A stretch of 39,864 bases of DNA, taken from positions 1-39,864 of the forward strand of contig JAIQFL010000070.1 of NCBI GenBank assembly GCA_020073365.1, written 5' to 3'. The notes below the pieces were generated by a model, which was given only the letters and a program-made list of their open reading frames with translations, was not told the DNA's origin and did no database searches. Position 1 is the first letter of the stretch; each line of letters begins with the position of its first letter. Of the stretch, positions 16,047 through 22,778 are shown piece by piece. The DNA comes from Terriglobia bacterium (GTDB taxonomy: Bacteria; Acidobacteriota; Terriglobia; Bryobacterales; Bryobacteraceae). Position numbers and translations under genes: made by a program.

Positions 16047-16970
16047 TTACCGCAGATACTTCAAGCTTTCGTCGATCAGCTTCTGGGTCCCCACATAGGG
16101 ATCGCCTTCGCCCTCAAACTCCAACGAAAAGTACCCCTTGTAGCCGCTGGACCTGGCGATGGCGAACGTGCGCTCCAGGTCCACCCGAAAAACCTTACCG
16201 CCATCCACTTCCATGTCCTTCACGTGAGAGATGTTGTAGGCACGGCGGAACATGGCCGTGACGGCATCGTAGTTGAACTTCTCGTCGCCCTTCAGCATGG
16301 AGTTGCAGAAGTCCGGCAAAGCGCGGAGCCAGGGGCTGTTCACCTGGTCGATCACCTTGGCCAGAAAGAACGCATCCTCGGTGGTGGCGTCGTCGTTTTC
16401 GAGGTTGACCACCACGTTCTTCGATGCCCCATATTGCGAAACCGCTCCCAGGCTTTCGGCGGCAAGACCGGCGTCGGGCGCGGCTCCCCTGGGGCCCTGG
16501 AGATGAATGCGCACACTGGGGCAATCGAGCGCCACGGCTGTATCGATCCACTTCTTGGCGTTCCCGACGGCAGTAGCGCGCCGGGCCGCGTCGCTGTCAT
16601 ACAGGCTTCCGCCAACCCCGGTCGGGATATCGACGATGCGAGATCCCGCATCTTTCACGGACGCACGGAGTTGTTCCAGGTAGGCCGGTTCAGTAGAGCG
16701 GATATGCTCTCCGAGGATCTCGACATTCCGGACACGGAAGCGCTGGACCACCAGGGCGGGAAATTCCTTGAGGTCCATCAGAGTGGCTTGCGGGTTGCGC
16801 GCGCGGTTGCGGGGAGTATCGATGGAGGCGCGGAACGGATAGGACGCCACCGCCAGGCGATCCCGGGGCGCGGTGGGGAATACCAAGGCGGGTGCGCTGG
16901 CCGCCGCCAGACGTTGTGCGGCGGGCGCCAACGCAGAAACGATCAGGAAATCACGACGGCTCGGTTTCAT
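16047..16970 (-). CDS. Tat-exported sugar phosphate isomerase/epimerase-like TIM-barrel protein (second)
   Basis: A 307-residue protein starting MKPSRRDFLIVSALAPAA, a twin-arginine signal (SRRDFL). The body is a xylose-isomerase-like barrel: VRIHLQGPRG, VVVNLENDDATT (a glutamate ligand position), ISHVKDMEVDGG and YFSLEFEGEGDPY (terminal glutamate). It shares the export signal and fold with the protein at 6486-7340 but is clearly different in sequence, especially in having LENDD where the other has the NHAFEF segment, so the two probably act on different substrates. Substrate unknown. Confidence 0.85.
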   Translation of the reverse strand: MKPSRRDFLIVSALAPAAQRLAAASAPALVFPTAPRDRLAVASYPFRASIDTPRNRARNPQATLMDLKEFPALVVQRFRVRNVEILGEHIRSTEPAYLEQLRASVKDAGSRIVDIPTGVGGSLYDSDAARRATAVGNAKKWIDTAVALDCPSVRIHLQGPRGAAPDAGLAAESLGAVSQYGASKNVVVNLENDDATTEDAFFLAKVIDQVNSPWLRALPDFCNSMLKGDEKFNYDAVTAMFRRAYNISHVKDMEVDGGKVFRVDLERTFAIARSSGYKGYFSLEFEGEGDPYVGTQKLIDESLKYLR

Positions 16971-17046
16971 GGGATTGAGTATACGATAGTGGCTGGGAAG
17001 CGGGCGGCCTGCCCCGCTACAGCCTAACGCGACCCCCGTGCAGCTT

Positions 17047-17595
17047 TTACCGCTGGCTGATTTCCTTCGCCGGCGCCTTCTGGTTGAACTCCGCCGATTT
17101 CCCCCGCGGGATGCTCAGCGACGTCCAATGGCCGGCCTGAAAGTGTTTCGCCAGCATCACGATCTGGCCGCAGTGACAGGCGTAGTGGGCTACCTGACGG
17201 TGGATGGCTTGCATCACCGAATAAGCCTCGCCGCGGATCGTCACGGTCCGTCCAAGATCCTGGTCCGATAGCGGCTCGAGGGCGCGGAAAACGTGGCCCC
17301 AGCCCTCCTCCCAGGTCTGCATGAGAGCGGCGCGGTTGGGGGGCGGCTCCTCGAATTCGCTGTCGCGATGGCGATCGGGCTTTTCGCCATCGCTGGTGAG
17401 AAAGTCGGTCCAGCGAGAGCGCATGTTGCCCGCCATGTGCTTCACCACGATGGCGATGGAGTTCATCTCCTCGTCCAGCGCGGCGAATAGCTGCTCGTCG
17501 GTCACTTGTGCCATCGCGCGTTCGCCCATGCTCTTGTATTGGCGAAACATCGCGAGGGAATCTTCCAGATAGGAGGTCGTGAATTGGTGCGCCAT
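17047..17595 (-). CDS. DinB/DUF1572 family protein
   Basis: A 182-residue four-helix-bundle protein. KHMAGNMRSRWTDFLTSDGE with the following R-x-R-D-x-E-F-E segment is the hallmark of the DUF1572 branch of the DinB superfamily. Histidines in VVKHMAGN, and two in QVAHYACHCGQIVMLAKHF, fit the metal-binding triad seen in this superfamily. Members act as thiol-dependent transferases or have unknown roles; no DNA-repair role is implied by the name. The protein is cytoplasmic, without signal peptide. It is followed upstream on its strand by the decayed permease tail. Confidence 0.87.
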   Translation of the reverse strand: MAHQFTTSYLEDSLAMFRQYKSMGERAMAQVTDEQLFAALDEEMNSIAIVVKHMAGNMRSRWTDFLTSDGEKPDRHRDSEFEEPPPNRAALMQTWEEGWGHVFRALEPLSDQDLGRTVTIRGEAYSVMQAIHRQVAHYACHCGQIVMLAKHFQAGHWTSLSIPRGKSAEFNQKAPAKEISQR

Positions 17596-17610
17596 CCTAC
17601 TATCTTCGGC

Positions 17611-17798
17611 TCAATCCTGACGCAGCGCCACCATGGGGTCTACCGAGGTCTACCAAGGCAGCCCGCCGTGCCGGGATGATGCTGGCTACCACCGCTACCG
17701 CCAGAATGCCCGTTAGTGCCACGGCGACGTTCAGCGGATCGCCAGGGCTCGACGCCAGAGAACATGCGCAGGAACCGCACGCTGGCGACGGCGGCGAC
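17611..17798 (-). pseudogene. C-terminal remnant of an ADOP-type ABC permease, with two frameshifts
   Basis: Read on the minus strand in three frames this is the usual end of an FtsX-type permease: VAAVASVRFLRMFSGVEPW, then after a shift DPLNVAVALTGILAVAVVAS and IIPARRAALVD, then after a second shift PMVALRQD and a stop at 17611-17613. The second shift is explained by a 10-bp duplication (GTAGACC repeated with TCG between). It starts nine bases after the stop of the PadR gene, where a full permease gene of about 800 codons would normally begin, so nearly all of that gene has been deleted. Confidence 0.8.
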
Positions 17799-17806
17799 AG
17801 GGCATC

Positions 17807-18163
17807 TCAGCTTTCCTCGGCCGGCCACATGACGCGTGCAATGGCGGCCGCCATCTGCTTCCATTTGGATTCCTCAGTGGCCAACTGCTTCCTTCCGGCG
17901 GGGGTCAGGCGGTAGTATTTGAACTCGCGCTTCTGGTCCTTGCCGGCGGCTTCCCATTTGGACACCACCCAGCCTTTCCGTTCCAGCCGGTGCAGGGCCG
18001 GATACAGAGACCCATGCTCGACTTGCAGCACGTTGTCGGTAGTCCGCTGGAGGTGCTTGGCGATTTGATGGCCATGGGCGGGCCCGAACAGGAGCGTCCG
18101 CAGGATCAACATGTCCAGGGTGCCCTGTAGCAGTTCCACCCGGTCTTGAGGTTCGTTCGTCAT
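17807..18163 (-). CDS. PadR family transcriptional regulator (second)
   Basis: A 118-residue winged-helix protein: LLQGTLDMLILRTLLFGPAH, GHQIAKHLQ, VEHGSLYPALHRLERKGWVV and EFKYYRLTPAGRKQL are typical of the shorter PadR proteins that control ADOP permeases in Acidobacteria. The gene that should follow, the permease, survives only as a frameshifted tail at 17611-17798. The C-terminal helix (EESKWKQMAAAIARVMWP) is the usual dimerisation helix. A dyad directly upstream is a probable autoregulatory operator. Confidence 0.93.
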   Translation of the reverse strand: MTNEPQDRVELLQGTLDMLILRTLLFGPAHGHQIAKHLQRTTDNVLQVEHGSLYPALHRLERKGWVVSKWEAAGKDQKREFKYYRLTPAGRKQLATEESKWKQMAAAIARVMWPAEES

Positions 18164-18172
18164 ATAGCGATG

Positions 18173-18185
18173 GTAGATATTCTAC
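18173..18185 (-). promoter_or_regulatory. Probable PadR operator overlapping the -10 region
   Basis: GTAGA-TAT-TCTAC is a perfect inverted repeat ten bases before the PadR start codon. On the minus strand it reads TGTAGAATATCTACC and contains TAGAAT as a likely -10 box. The other PadR gene in the window has TGTAGAAATC at the equivalent place. Confidence 0.65.
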
Positions 18186-18243
18186 ACAGAACCCGAATAT
18201 GGAGGGCAGACGCGCTACCCGGGATTTGGTTAGGAGGTGTGGG

Positions 18244-18275
18244 GTGGGACAGACGATCGCTTTTCGTCGTCTGTC
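18244..18275 (+). repeat. 32-bp dispersed dyad repeat, copy A
   Basis: Begins GTGGGACAGACGATCG and ends TCGTCTGTC. GACAGACGA at 18248-18256 pairs with TCGTCTGTC at 18267-18275. Copies B (22711-22742) and C (24823-24854, opposite strand) are nearly identical. It lies in the 257-bp gap between the PadR gene and the glyoxalase-like gene. Confidence 0.9.
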
Positions 18276-18420
18276 ATCCGGCATGTCACAGCAGTTGCCC
18301 GCCGGGAGGGCTACTGCTCTTCGCCGCTGTCAACTATTCGCGAATCCACCTGCGGTGGGGAGAAGCATCTTGGAGCGCCGCATGCCAACTGATACGCTGA
18401 ACCCCGCTGCCGGGTTGCAC

Positions 18421-18777
18421 CTAACTTGCGGGCCGCCAGACCGCGAACGACATGCCCTGCGGATCGAGCATAACGGACATCTCGTCGCCTTCCGGAAGCA
18501 TGGTCGGTGGAATGATCACCTTGGCGCCGAGTCCCTCCGCTTTCTTGACGGAAGCGCCCACATCCTCCACGGCCATAAACAACTGCACGAAGTTAGGGGC
18601 TTGTGGATGCGACGGCCAGATGCCTCCCTGGATGCCCTCCCGCGACCCGGTATGGATCCGCCGATACCCCATTGGATTGTTGGCATCGACCGTCCATCCG
18701 AACAGTGCCGAATAGAATTGGGTAGTCTCTTCGGGGACTTTCGACAAGATCTGAAACTGCACGACTGGATTTCCCAC
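18421..18777 (-). CDS. VOC (glyoxalase/bleomycin-resistance) family protein
   Basis: A 118-residue protein of the vicinal-oxygen-chelate fold: VVQFQILSKVPEETTQFYSA, LFGWTV, then FMAVEDVGASVKKAEGLGAK and DPQGMSFAVWRP. This is the uncharacterised subgroup annotated as 27-kDa-antigen or glyoxalase-like. It lacks a signal peptide and no specific substrate can be given. GTG start at 18777, with AAGGAG (inside the last codons of the upstream gene) eight bases before it. The upstream regulator ends four bases away, so the two genes form an operon. Confidence 0.88.
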   Translation of the reverse strand: MGNPVVQFQILSKVPEETTQFYSALFGWTVDANNPMGYRRIHTGSREGIQGGIWPSHPQAPNFVQLFMAVEDVGASVKKAEGLGAKVIIPPTMLPEGDEMSVMLDPQGMSFAVWRPAS

Positions 18778-18781
18778 TTGG

Positions 18782-19336
18782 TTACTCCTTTGACATTTGT
18801 CTGACCCGCGCCAGGGCCAGCTTACGAAATTGCCGCTCGGTCGGTGACGGCAGGCCGGTCAATTCCTTCCATTTTCCGGTAGCTCCCACTTCCAACAGCC
18901 GCAAGCGCAAAAGCCGGCTGAGAGCCACATTCACCCGGTCGACCGTTAAATCGGCCTGTTGCGCGATCCAGCGGCAGTCCGGCTGAAAACTCCCGGTGCG
19001 GGAGAGGCGCACAATTTCCCAATGCGCCCGCTCTGTCACAATGCCCAGCGCCTCCGCCGTCCAATGCCGCAGTTGCTGCTGCCGGTGGGCCGTGGCGGCA
19101 TCCGGCACATGCTCGGCCGCAACGTAGACAGCAGCCTCTTCTGGCGTGAGCCCCAGCTTTTTGGCCCATGCGCGAATCTGGCCGGCCGGTGCGCGCCTGC
19201 TCCCGCGCAGGATTTGCGCGAGCGTCGAATGGTCTGTTCCGAGAAATGCCGCGAATGCCCGAAGGGAGTGCCGGGGATTCTTTGCCCGGCGCGCCGCAAA
19301 CTCCTGCTCCAGCCTTTCACGGAACATGTTCCCCAT
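18782..19336 (-). CDS. TIGR02147/DUF4423-like transcriptional regulator
   Basis: A 184-residue protein. The N-terminal half has an HTH of the type FRERLEQEFAARRAKNPRHS, LRAFAAFLGTDHSTLAQILRG, where the phrase KNPRHSLRAFA is characteristic of TIGR02147 proteins. The C-terminal half (HWEIVRLSRTGSFQPDCRWI, AQQADLTVDRVNVALSRLLRLRLLE) is their winged-helix-like segment. Family members are mostly known from Fibrobacteres, Bdellovibrio and Acidobacteria. ATG at 19336 and 19327 are both possible; neither has a strong ribosome-binding site. Directly followed by the VOC gene, which it may regulate. Confidence 0.75.
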   Translation of the reverse strand: MGNMFRERLEQEFAARRAKNPRHSLRAFAAFLGTDHSTLAQILRGSRRAPAGQIRAWAKKLGLTPEEAAVYVAAEHVPDAATAHRQQQLRHWTAEALGIVTERAHWEIVRLSRTGSFQPDCRWIAQQADLTVDRVNVALSRLLRLRLLEVGATGKWKELTGLPSPTERQFRKLALARVRQMSKE

Positions 19337-19535
19337 GCTACTGGGAGGGGCGCAGGATTGGCAATGGAAACGGTCCTCAGAGTGGGGCAAGAGTCTGCCC
19401 CGTTTTCCAGGGCGCAATCTTGCGGAGTGGCGCCAAGCTCTTCCGCGGCGGGGCCGCCTTGGTAACACTGAGAGCGAAGTGGATGATAAGCCGGTAACTC
19501 GCGCCGAATTGGCGGAACTCCTGTCAGGTCTGGGA

Positions 19536-21980
19536 TCACTCGTCCCGCAACGCGGTTGCCGGATCGATTCGCGTCGCGCGCCGCGCCGGCACCAAGCAGG
19601 CCAGGATCGCCACCAAGGTCAGGACCGACGGCACCACCACGAAGGTCGCAGCATCGCGAGCACTGGTCACGAACAACATGCTCTGGATCACCCGCGAGGC
19701 TCCCAGTGCGACGGCCATACCCGCAAGCACCCCGATCGCTACCAGCCGCACTCCCTCACCGAGGATCATGATCTCGACATCGCCAGTGGTGGCTCCCAAG
19801 GCCATCCGCACCCCGATCTCCCGCACACGCTGATTCACGGAATAGGAAATCACGCCGTAAATCCCAATGGTGGCGAGCAACAGGGCCAGCCCTCCGAATA
19901 CTGCCAGCAGCCCGGCCGATAGCCGTTGCGCCCACAACGACTCGCGAAGGGTGCGGCCGATGCTCTCGGACTGCAGCAGGAGGTTGCGGTCCAACGGCTG
20001 CATCGCACGGCGAACGGCCAGCGCCACTGCCTCCGGATCGCCGCTGGTGCGCACATACATCACGGCCGCAGGGACGTAATACTGCGCCAGCGAAAGATAG
20101 ATGAACGCTTGCGGCTCCTCCCCGATTGCCTGGTAGTTCGCGTTGCGAGCCACGCCTACCACTTCCGCCGGCGCGGCGTCTCCCAGGAAATGCAGGCGCT
20201 TGCCCAGGGGATTCTCTCCGGGCCAGAAGTACGCGGCCGCCGCTTCGTTGACAATCGCCACGTGCGGGGTGGTAGATGTGTCGAGAGCCGTGAGGTCGCG
20301 GCCGCGGAGCAACGGAATTCCCAGGGTCCGGAAATACCCCAGCCCTACCGCGGTCGTCAACGTGAAGCGGCCCGTGCCGGAAACGGTGTTCTCCTGACCA
20401 TCCACCAGCACCGTGCGGGCGCCCGCGACGTGAAAGGGCCCGTCTTTGGAAAGCGCGACGGCGGCCACCCCGGGGATCGCTGCCGCAAGTTCCAGCACGC
20501 GCCTCTGGTAGTCGCGCCCGCGCGCTTCGCTATATCCCTGGTCACCCACGTTGAAAGCCACGATCCCCAGGTGGGCGGCGTCGAAGCCCGGGTCGATCCG
20601 GCTGGCACTACGGATGCTGCGGACGAACAGGCCGGCGCCCACCAGGGCGATCAGTGAGAAGGCCACCTGGCAGATCACCAGCACGGATCGCGGGTTCCAG
20701 CCTCCCGCCCTGCCGGAGGTCGGCTGCCCGGCCCGCTCCTTGAGATCGCTGGACAGGTCACTTCGCGTGGCGCCGATCGCGGGCATCAATCCAAACAGAA
20801 TCCCCGTCAGCACCGAGACCGTCAGGCTGTAAGCCAGCACACGGCCGTCCAGGTCCAGATGCAGCCCGGCGTGGGCGAACATGGGCGGGCGCAGCCACCA
20901 AACCAGGTCCCGCGCCCATCTTGCGAACAGCAAACCCGCAGCGCCCCCCACCACCGCCAGCAGGATGCTCTCGGTGAGGAGTTGCCGGATGAGACGCCAA
21001 CGGCTCGCTCCCATTGCCAGCCGCACGGTGATTTCCTTGCTTCGCCCGGCGGCCCTCGCCAGCAGAAGGTTCGCCACGTTGGCGCAGGCGATCAACAGCA
21101 CCAGCGCGGACATGATCAGCAGCACCGCACCGGCCTGGGTGACGATGGTTCGGGTCTTGGGAGCCAGGGCAGCTTCGGAAACGGAGGTAAGACGGACGCG
21201 CCGCCCGGCGTTCTCCTTGGGATACTGCTGCTCCAGTTCCTGGGAGATGCGCCACATTTCGGCTTGGGCCTGGGGCAAAGTGACGCCCGGCTTCAGCCGG
21301 CCGGCCACCGCGACTATCAGCGCTCGCCGCTGGTTCACCCATGCCGCGTTGGGATAAACCTGTGGGTACATCATCATCGGCACCCACACATCCGCGCCCA
21401 GCATTTCATTCAGGCCCTGGAAATCGGGGGGGGCGACCCCCACGATGCCGAAGGCCCGGCCGTTCAGGCTGATGGTCTGGGACGTCACCTGCGGGTCGCG
21501 GCCGTAGTGGCGCGTCCAGACGCCATAGCTGAGGATCGCCACAGGGTACGCGCCTGGAGAGGCGTCTTCTTCGGGACGAAAGTCCCGGCCAACGATGGGC
21601 CTCACTCCCAGCGCCGAAAAGTAGTTGCCGGAGACCAGTTGCGCCAGGAGCAACCGCGGATCGCCATGGCCTGTCAGGTTGATACTGACCGTGGTGTGCA
21701 GCAGCAGGGCAGAGAAAACTCTGTTTCGGTCGCGATAGTCCTGGTAGTTGGGGTAGGAGCACAGAAGGAGTCCTGGGTTATGGGAATCCACTGTGGAGAC
21801 CGCCGCCAGGGCTGACGGCCGCTCCACTGGCAGCGGACGCAGCAGGACCGCGTTTACCAGTGTGAAAATCGTCGTATTGGCGCCAATCCCAAGCGCCAGC
21901 GATAGCACGGCGACAACGGCGACGGTAGGGTTCCGCGCCAATGCCCGAAGGCCATAGCGCAGATCTTCAAAGATCCCCAT
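19536..21980 (-). CDS. ABC transporter permease of the ADOP type (duplicated MacB/FtsX domains)
   Basis: An 814-residue membrane protein with two permease units in one chain. Each has a MacB-type periplasmic domain and FtsX-type transmembrane helices: the start MGIFEDLRYGLRALARNPTV with AVVAVLSLALGIGANTTIF, a middle bundle with LIACANVANLLLARAAGRS-KEITVRLAMGASRWRL, and the last bundle with INQRVREIGVRMALGA-like sequence ending CLVPARRATRIDPATALRDE. Total about eight transmembrane helices. Such proteins are expanded in Acidobacteria, typically next to a PadR regulator and often without their own ATPase. This one has no cytoplasmic prefix domain and no adjacent PadR, and is the only intact member in the window. 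Function is unknown; related MacB/FtsX proteins act in mechanotransmission or export. Confidence 0.92.
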   Translation of the reverse strand: MGIFEDLRYGLRALARNPTVAVVAVLSLALGIGANTTIFTLVNAVLLRPLPVERPSALAAVSTVDSHNPGLLLCSYPNYQDYRDRNRVFSALLLHTTVSINLTGHGDPRLLLAQLVSGNYFSALGVRPIVGRDFRPEEDASPGAYPVAILSYGVWTRHYGRDPQVTSQTISLNGRAFGIVGVAPPDFQGLNEMLGADVWVPMMMYPQVYPNAAWVNQRRALIVAVAGRLKPGVTLPQAQAEMWRISQELEQQYPKENAGRRVRLTSVSEAALAPKTRTIVTQAGAVLLIMSALVLLIACANVANLLLARAAGRSKEITVRLAMGASRWRLIRQLLTESILLAVVGGAAGLLFARWARDLVWWLRPPMFAHAGLHLDLDGRVLAYSLTVSVLTGILFGLMPAIGATRSDLSSDLKERAGQPTSGRAGGWNPRSVLVICQVAFSLIALVGAGLFVRSIRSASRIDPGFDAAHLGIVAFNVGDQGYSEARGRDYQRRVLELAAAIPGVAAVALSKDGPFHVAGARTVLVDGQENTVSGTGRFTLTTAVGLGYFRTLGIPLLRGRDLTALDTSTTPHVAIVNEAAAAYFWPGENPLGKRLHFLGDAAPAEVVGVARNANYQAIGEEPQAFIYLSLAQYYVPAAVMYVRTSGDPEAVALAVRRAMQPLDRNLLLQSESIGRTLRESLWAQRLSAGLLAVFGGLALLLATIGIYGVISYSVNQRVREIGVRMALGATTGDVEIMILGEGVRLVAIGVLAGMAVALGASRVIQSMLFVTSARDAATFVVVPSVLTLVAILACLVPARRATRIDPATALRDE

Positions 21981-22000
21981 TTCGTTGAAAACGAACGTTC
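21981..22000 (-). promoter_or_regulatory. Two overlapping dyads at the permease start
   Basis: TTCGTT-GAA-AACGAA at 21981-21995 is a perfect inverted repeat directly touching the start codon, and GAACGTTC at 21993-22000 is a second palindrome. A TATATAC sequence lies a few bases further upstream. The place suits an operator or a hairpin that covers the start codon. Confidence 0.5.
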
Positions 22001-22308
22001 AGTATATAACAGTTCTATGCTTGCTATAGCTCGCCGTTTCCGGATCGGGCAATCGCGGGCTGCCGATCGGCGTCCCTCGCCGTCCCCTTCCGGGCCGATC
22101 TCAGATTGGCTGTAGCGCGAGAGGTAAAGGCTCAGCGACCGGCTCCTGCTCATCCACGATTCCGAGATCACGGCCGAGAGCATGAAGACGCACTCGAACC
22201 AATGGGGCATTCACATAGCTCGTGGAGGTCAATGGAGTCGCTTCTGCCGTAGATCAGGATCGCGCTGGCGCTCGGTGGTGCTGCGTTTTTCTTGTGTCGT
22301 CCTCCATG
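22001..22308. other. Gap between divergent permease and HU genes
   Basis: No gene can be supported. On the plus strand the frame from 22134 reads SDRLLLIHDSEITAESMKTH and then SNQWGIHIARGG, which has a protein-like look and may be a fragment of a lost gene, but it has stops just upstream and no recognisable family. Confidence 0.35.
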
Positions 22309-22337
22309 TTGACACCGGCACGCGGTTTTGATATTAG
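22309..22337 (+). promoter_or_regulatory. Sigma-70-like promoter for the HU-like gene
   Basis: TTGACA at 22309-22314 is a perfect -35 box; with a 17-bp spacer the -10 box is TATTAG at 22332-22337, preceded by a TTTTGA stretch. The start codon follows 23 bases later. Confidence 0.55.
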
Positions 22338-22359
22338 TCGCGTGCATAAAGAGTGCCTC

Positions 22360-22674
22360 GTGAATAAGAAAGATCTGGTCGGTAAGATAGCATCGGATGC
22401 ACGGTTGACGCGTTCCCAGGCAGCCCTCGCGCTGGACGCATTCCTGGAGGGGATCCAGGCCAGCCTGGTGAGGGGCGACCGTGTGACCATCTCGGGTTTC
22501 GGGACCTTCGGGGTGTCGCACCGGAAGGCGCGCAAGGTTCGCAACCCAAGGAGTGGCCGCGCCATCGAAATCGCTGCCAAGCGAGTGCCACGATTTGCTC
22601 CGGGCGTGGAGCTGAAATCCGCGATGGAGCGCGCTCGGGAAGGGCTCGGCCCTGCGCGGTCCAAGCCAGTATAG
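22360..22674 (+). CDS. HU/IHF family DNA-binding protein
   Basis: A 104-residue nucleoid protein. MNKKDLVGKIASDARLTRSQ is the usual start; VTISGFGTFGVSHRKARKVR and NPRSGRAIEIAAKRVPRFAP form the DNA-binding beta-arm, with the family signature GFGTF and the NP turn expected to kink DNA. The C-terminus is longer than in plain HU by about 14 residues (REGLGPARSKPV), a short basic tail. Start is GTG at 22360; AAAGAG lies nine bases upstream. A longer frame upstream is excluded because it would cover the promoter. Confidence 0.92.
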   Translation: MNKKDLVGKIASDARLTRSQAALALDAFLEGIQASLVRGDRVTISGFGTFGVSHRKARKVRNPRSGRAIEIAAKRVPRFAPGVELKSAMERAREGLGPARSKPV

Positions 22675-22710
22675 CGTCCCCGAGAGTTTAGCCCCATGCG
22701 GTGAACACAA

Positions 22711-22742
22711 GTGGGACAGACGATCGCCTTTCGTCGTCGGTC
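22711..22742 (+). repeat. 32-bp dispersed dyad repeat, copy B
   Basis: Begins GTGGGACAGACGATCG like copy A, with CC in place of CT after it and TCGTCGGTC in place of TCGTCTGTC. It lies between the convergent ends of the HU-like gene and the M61 peptidase gene, where it may also serve as a bidirectional terminator. Confidence 0.9.
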
Positions 22743-22778
22743 GCGGGTTTTCAAGCCGGCCTAACCCGGGCCTAACCC

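Noticed and set aside
20859-21815. A 318-codon open frame on the plus strand
   Set aside because: Antisense to the ADOP permease, which has clear permease motifs throughout.
22134-22240. Fragment with a protein-like look (SDRLLLIHDSEITAES)
   Set aside because: Stops directly upstream, no start or ribosome-binding site, and no family recognised; kept only as a note.
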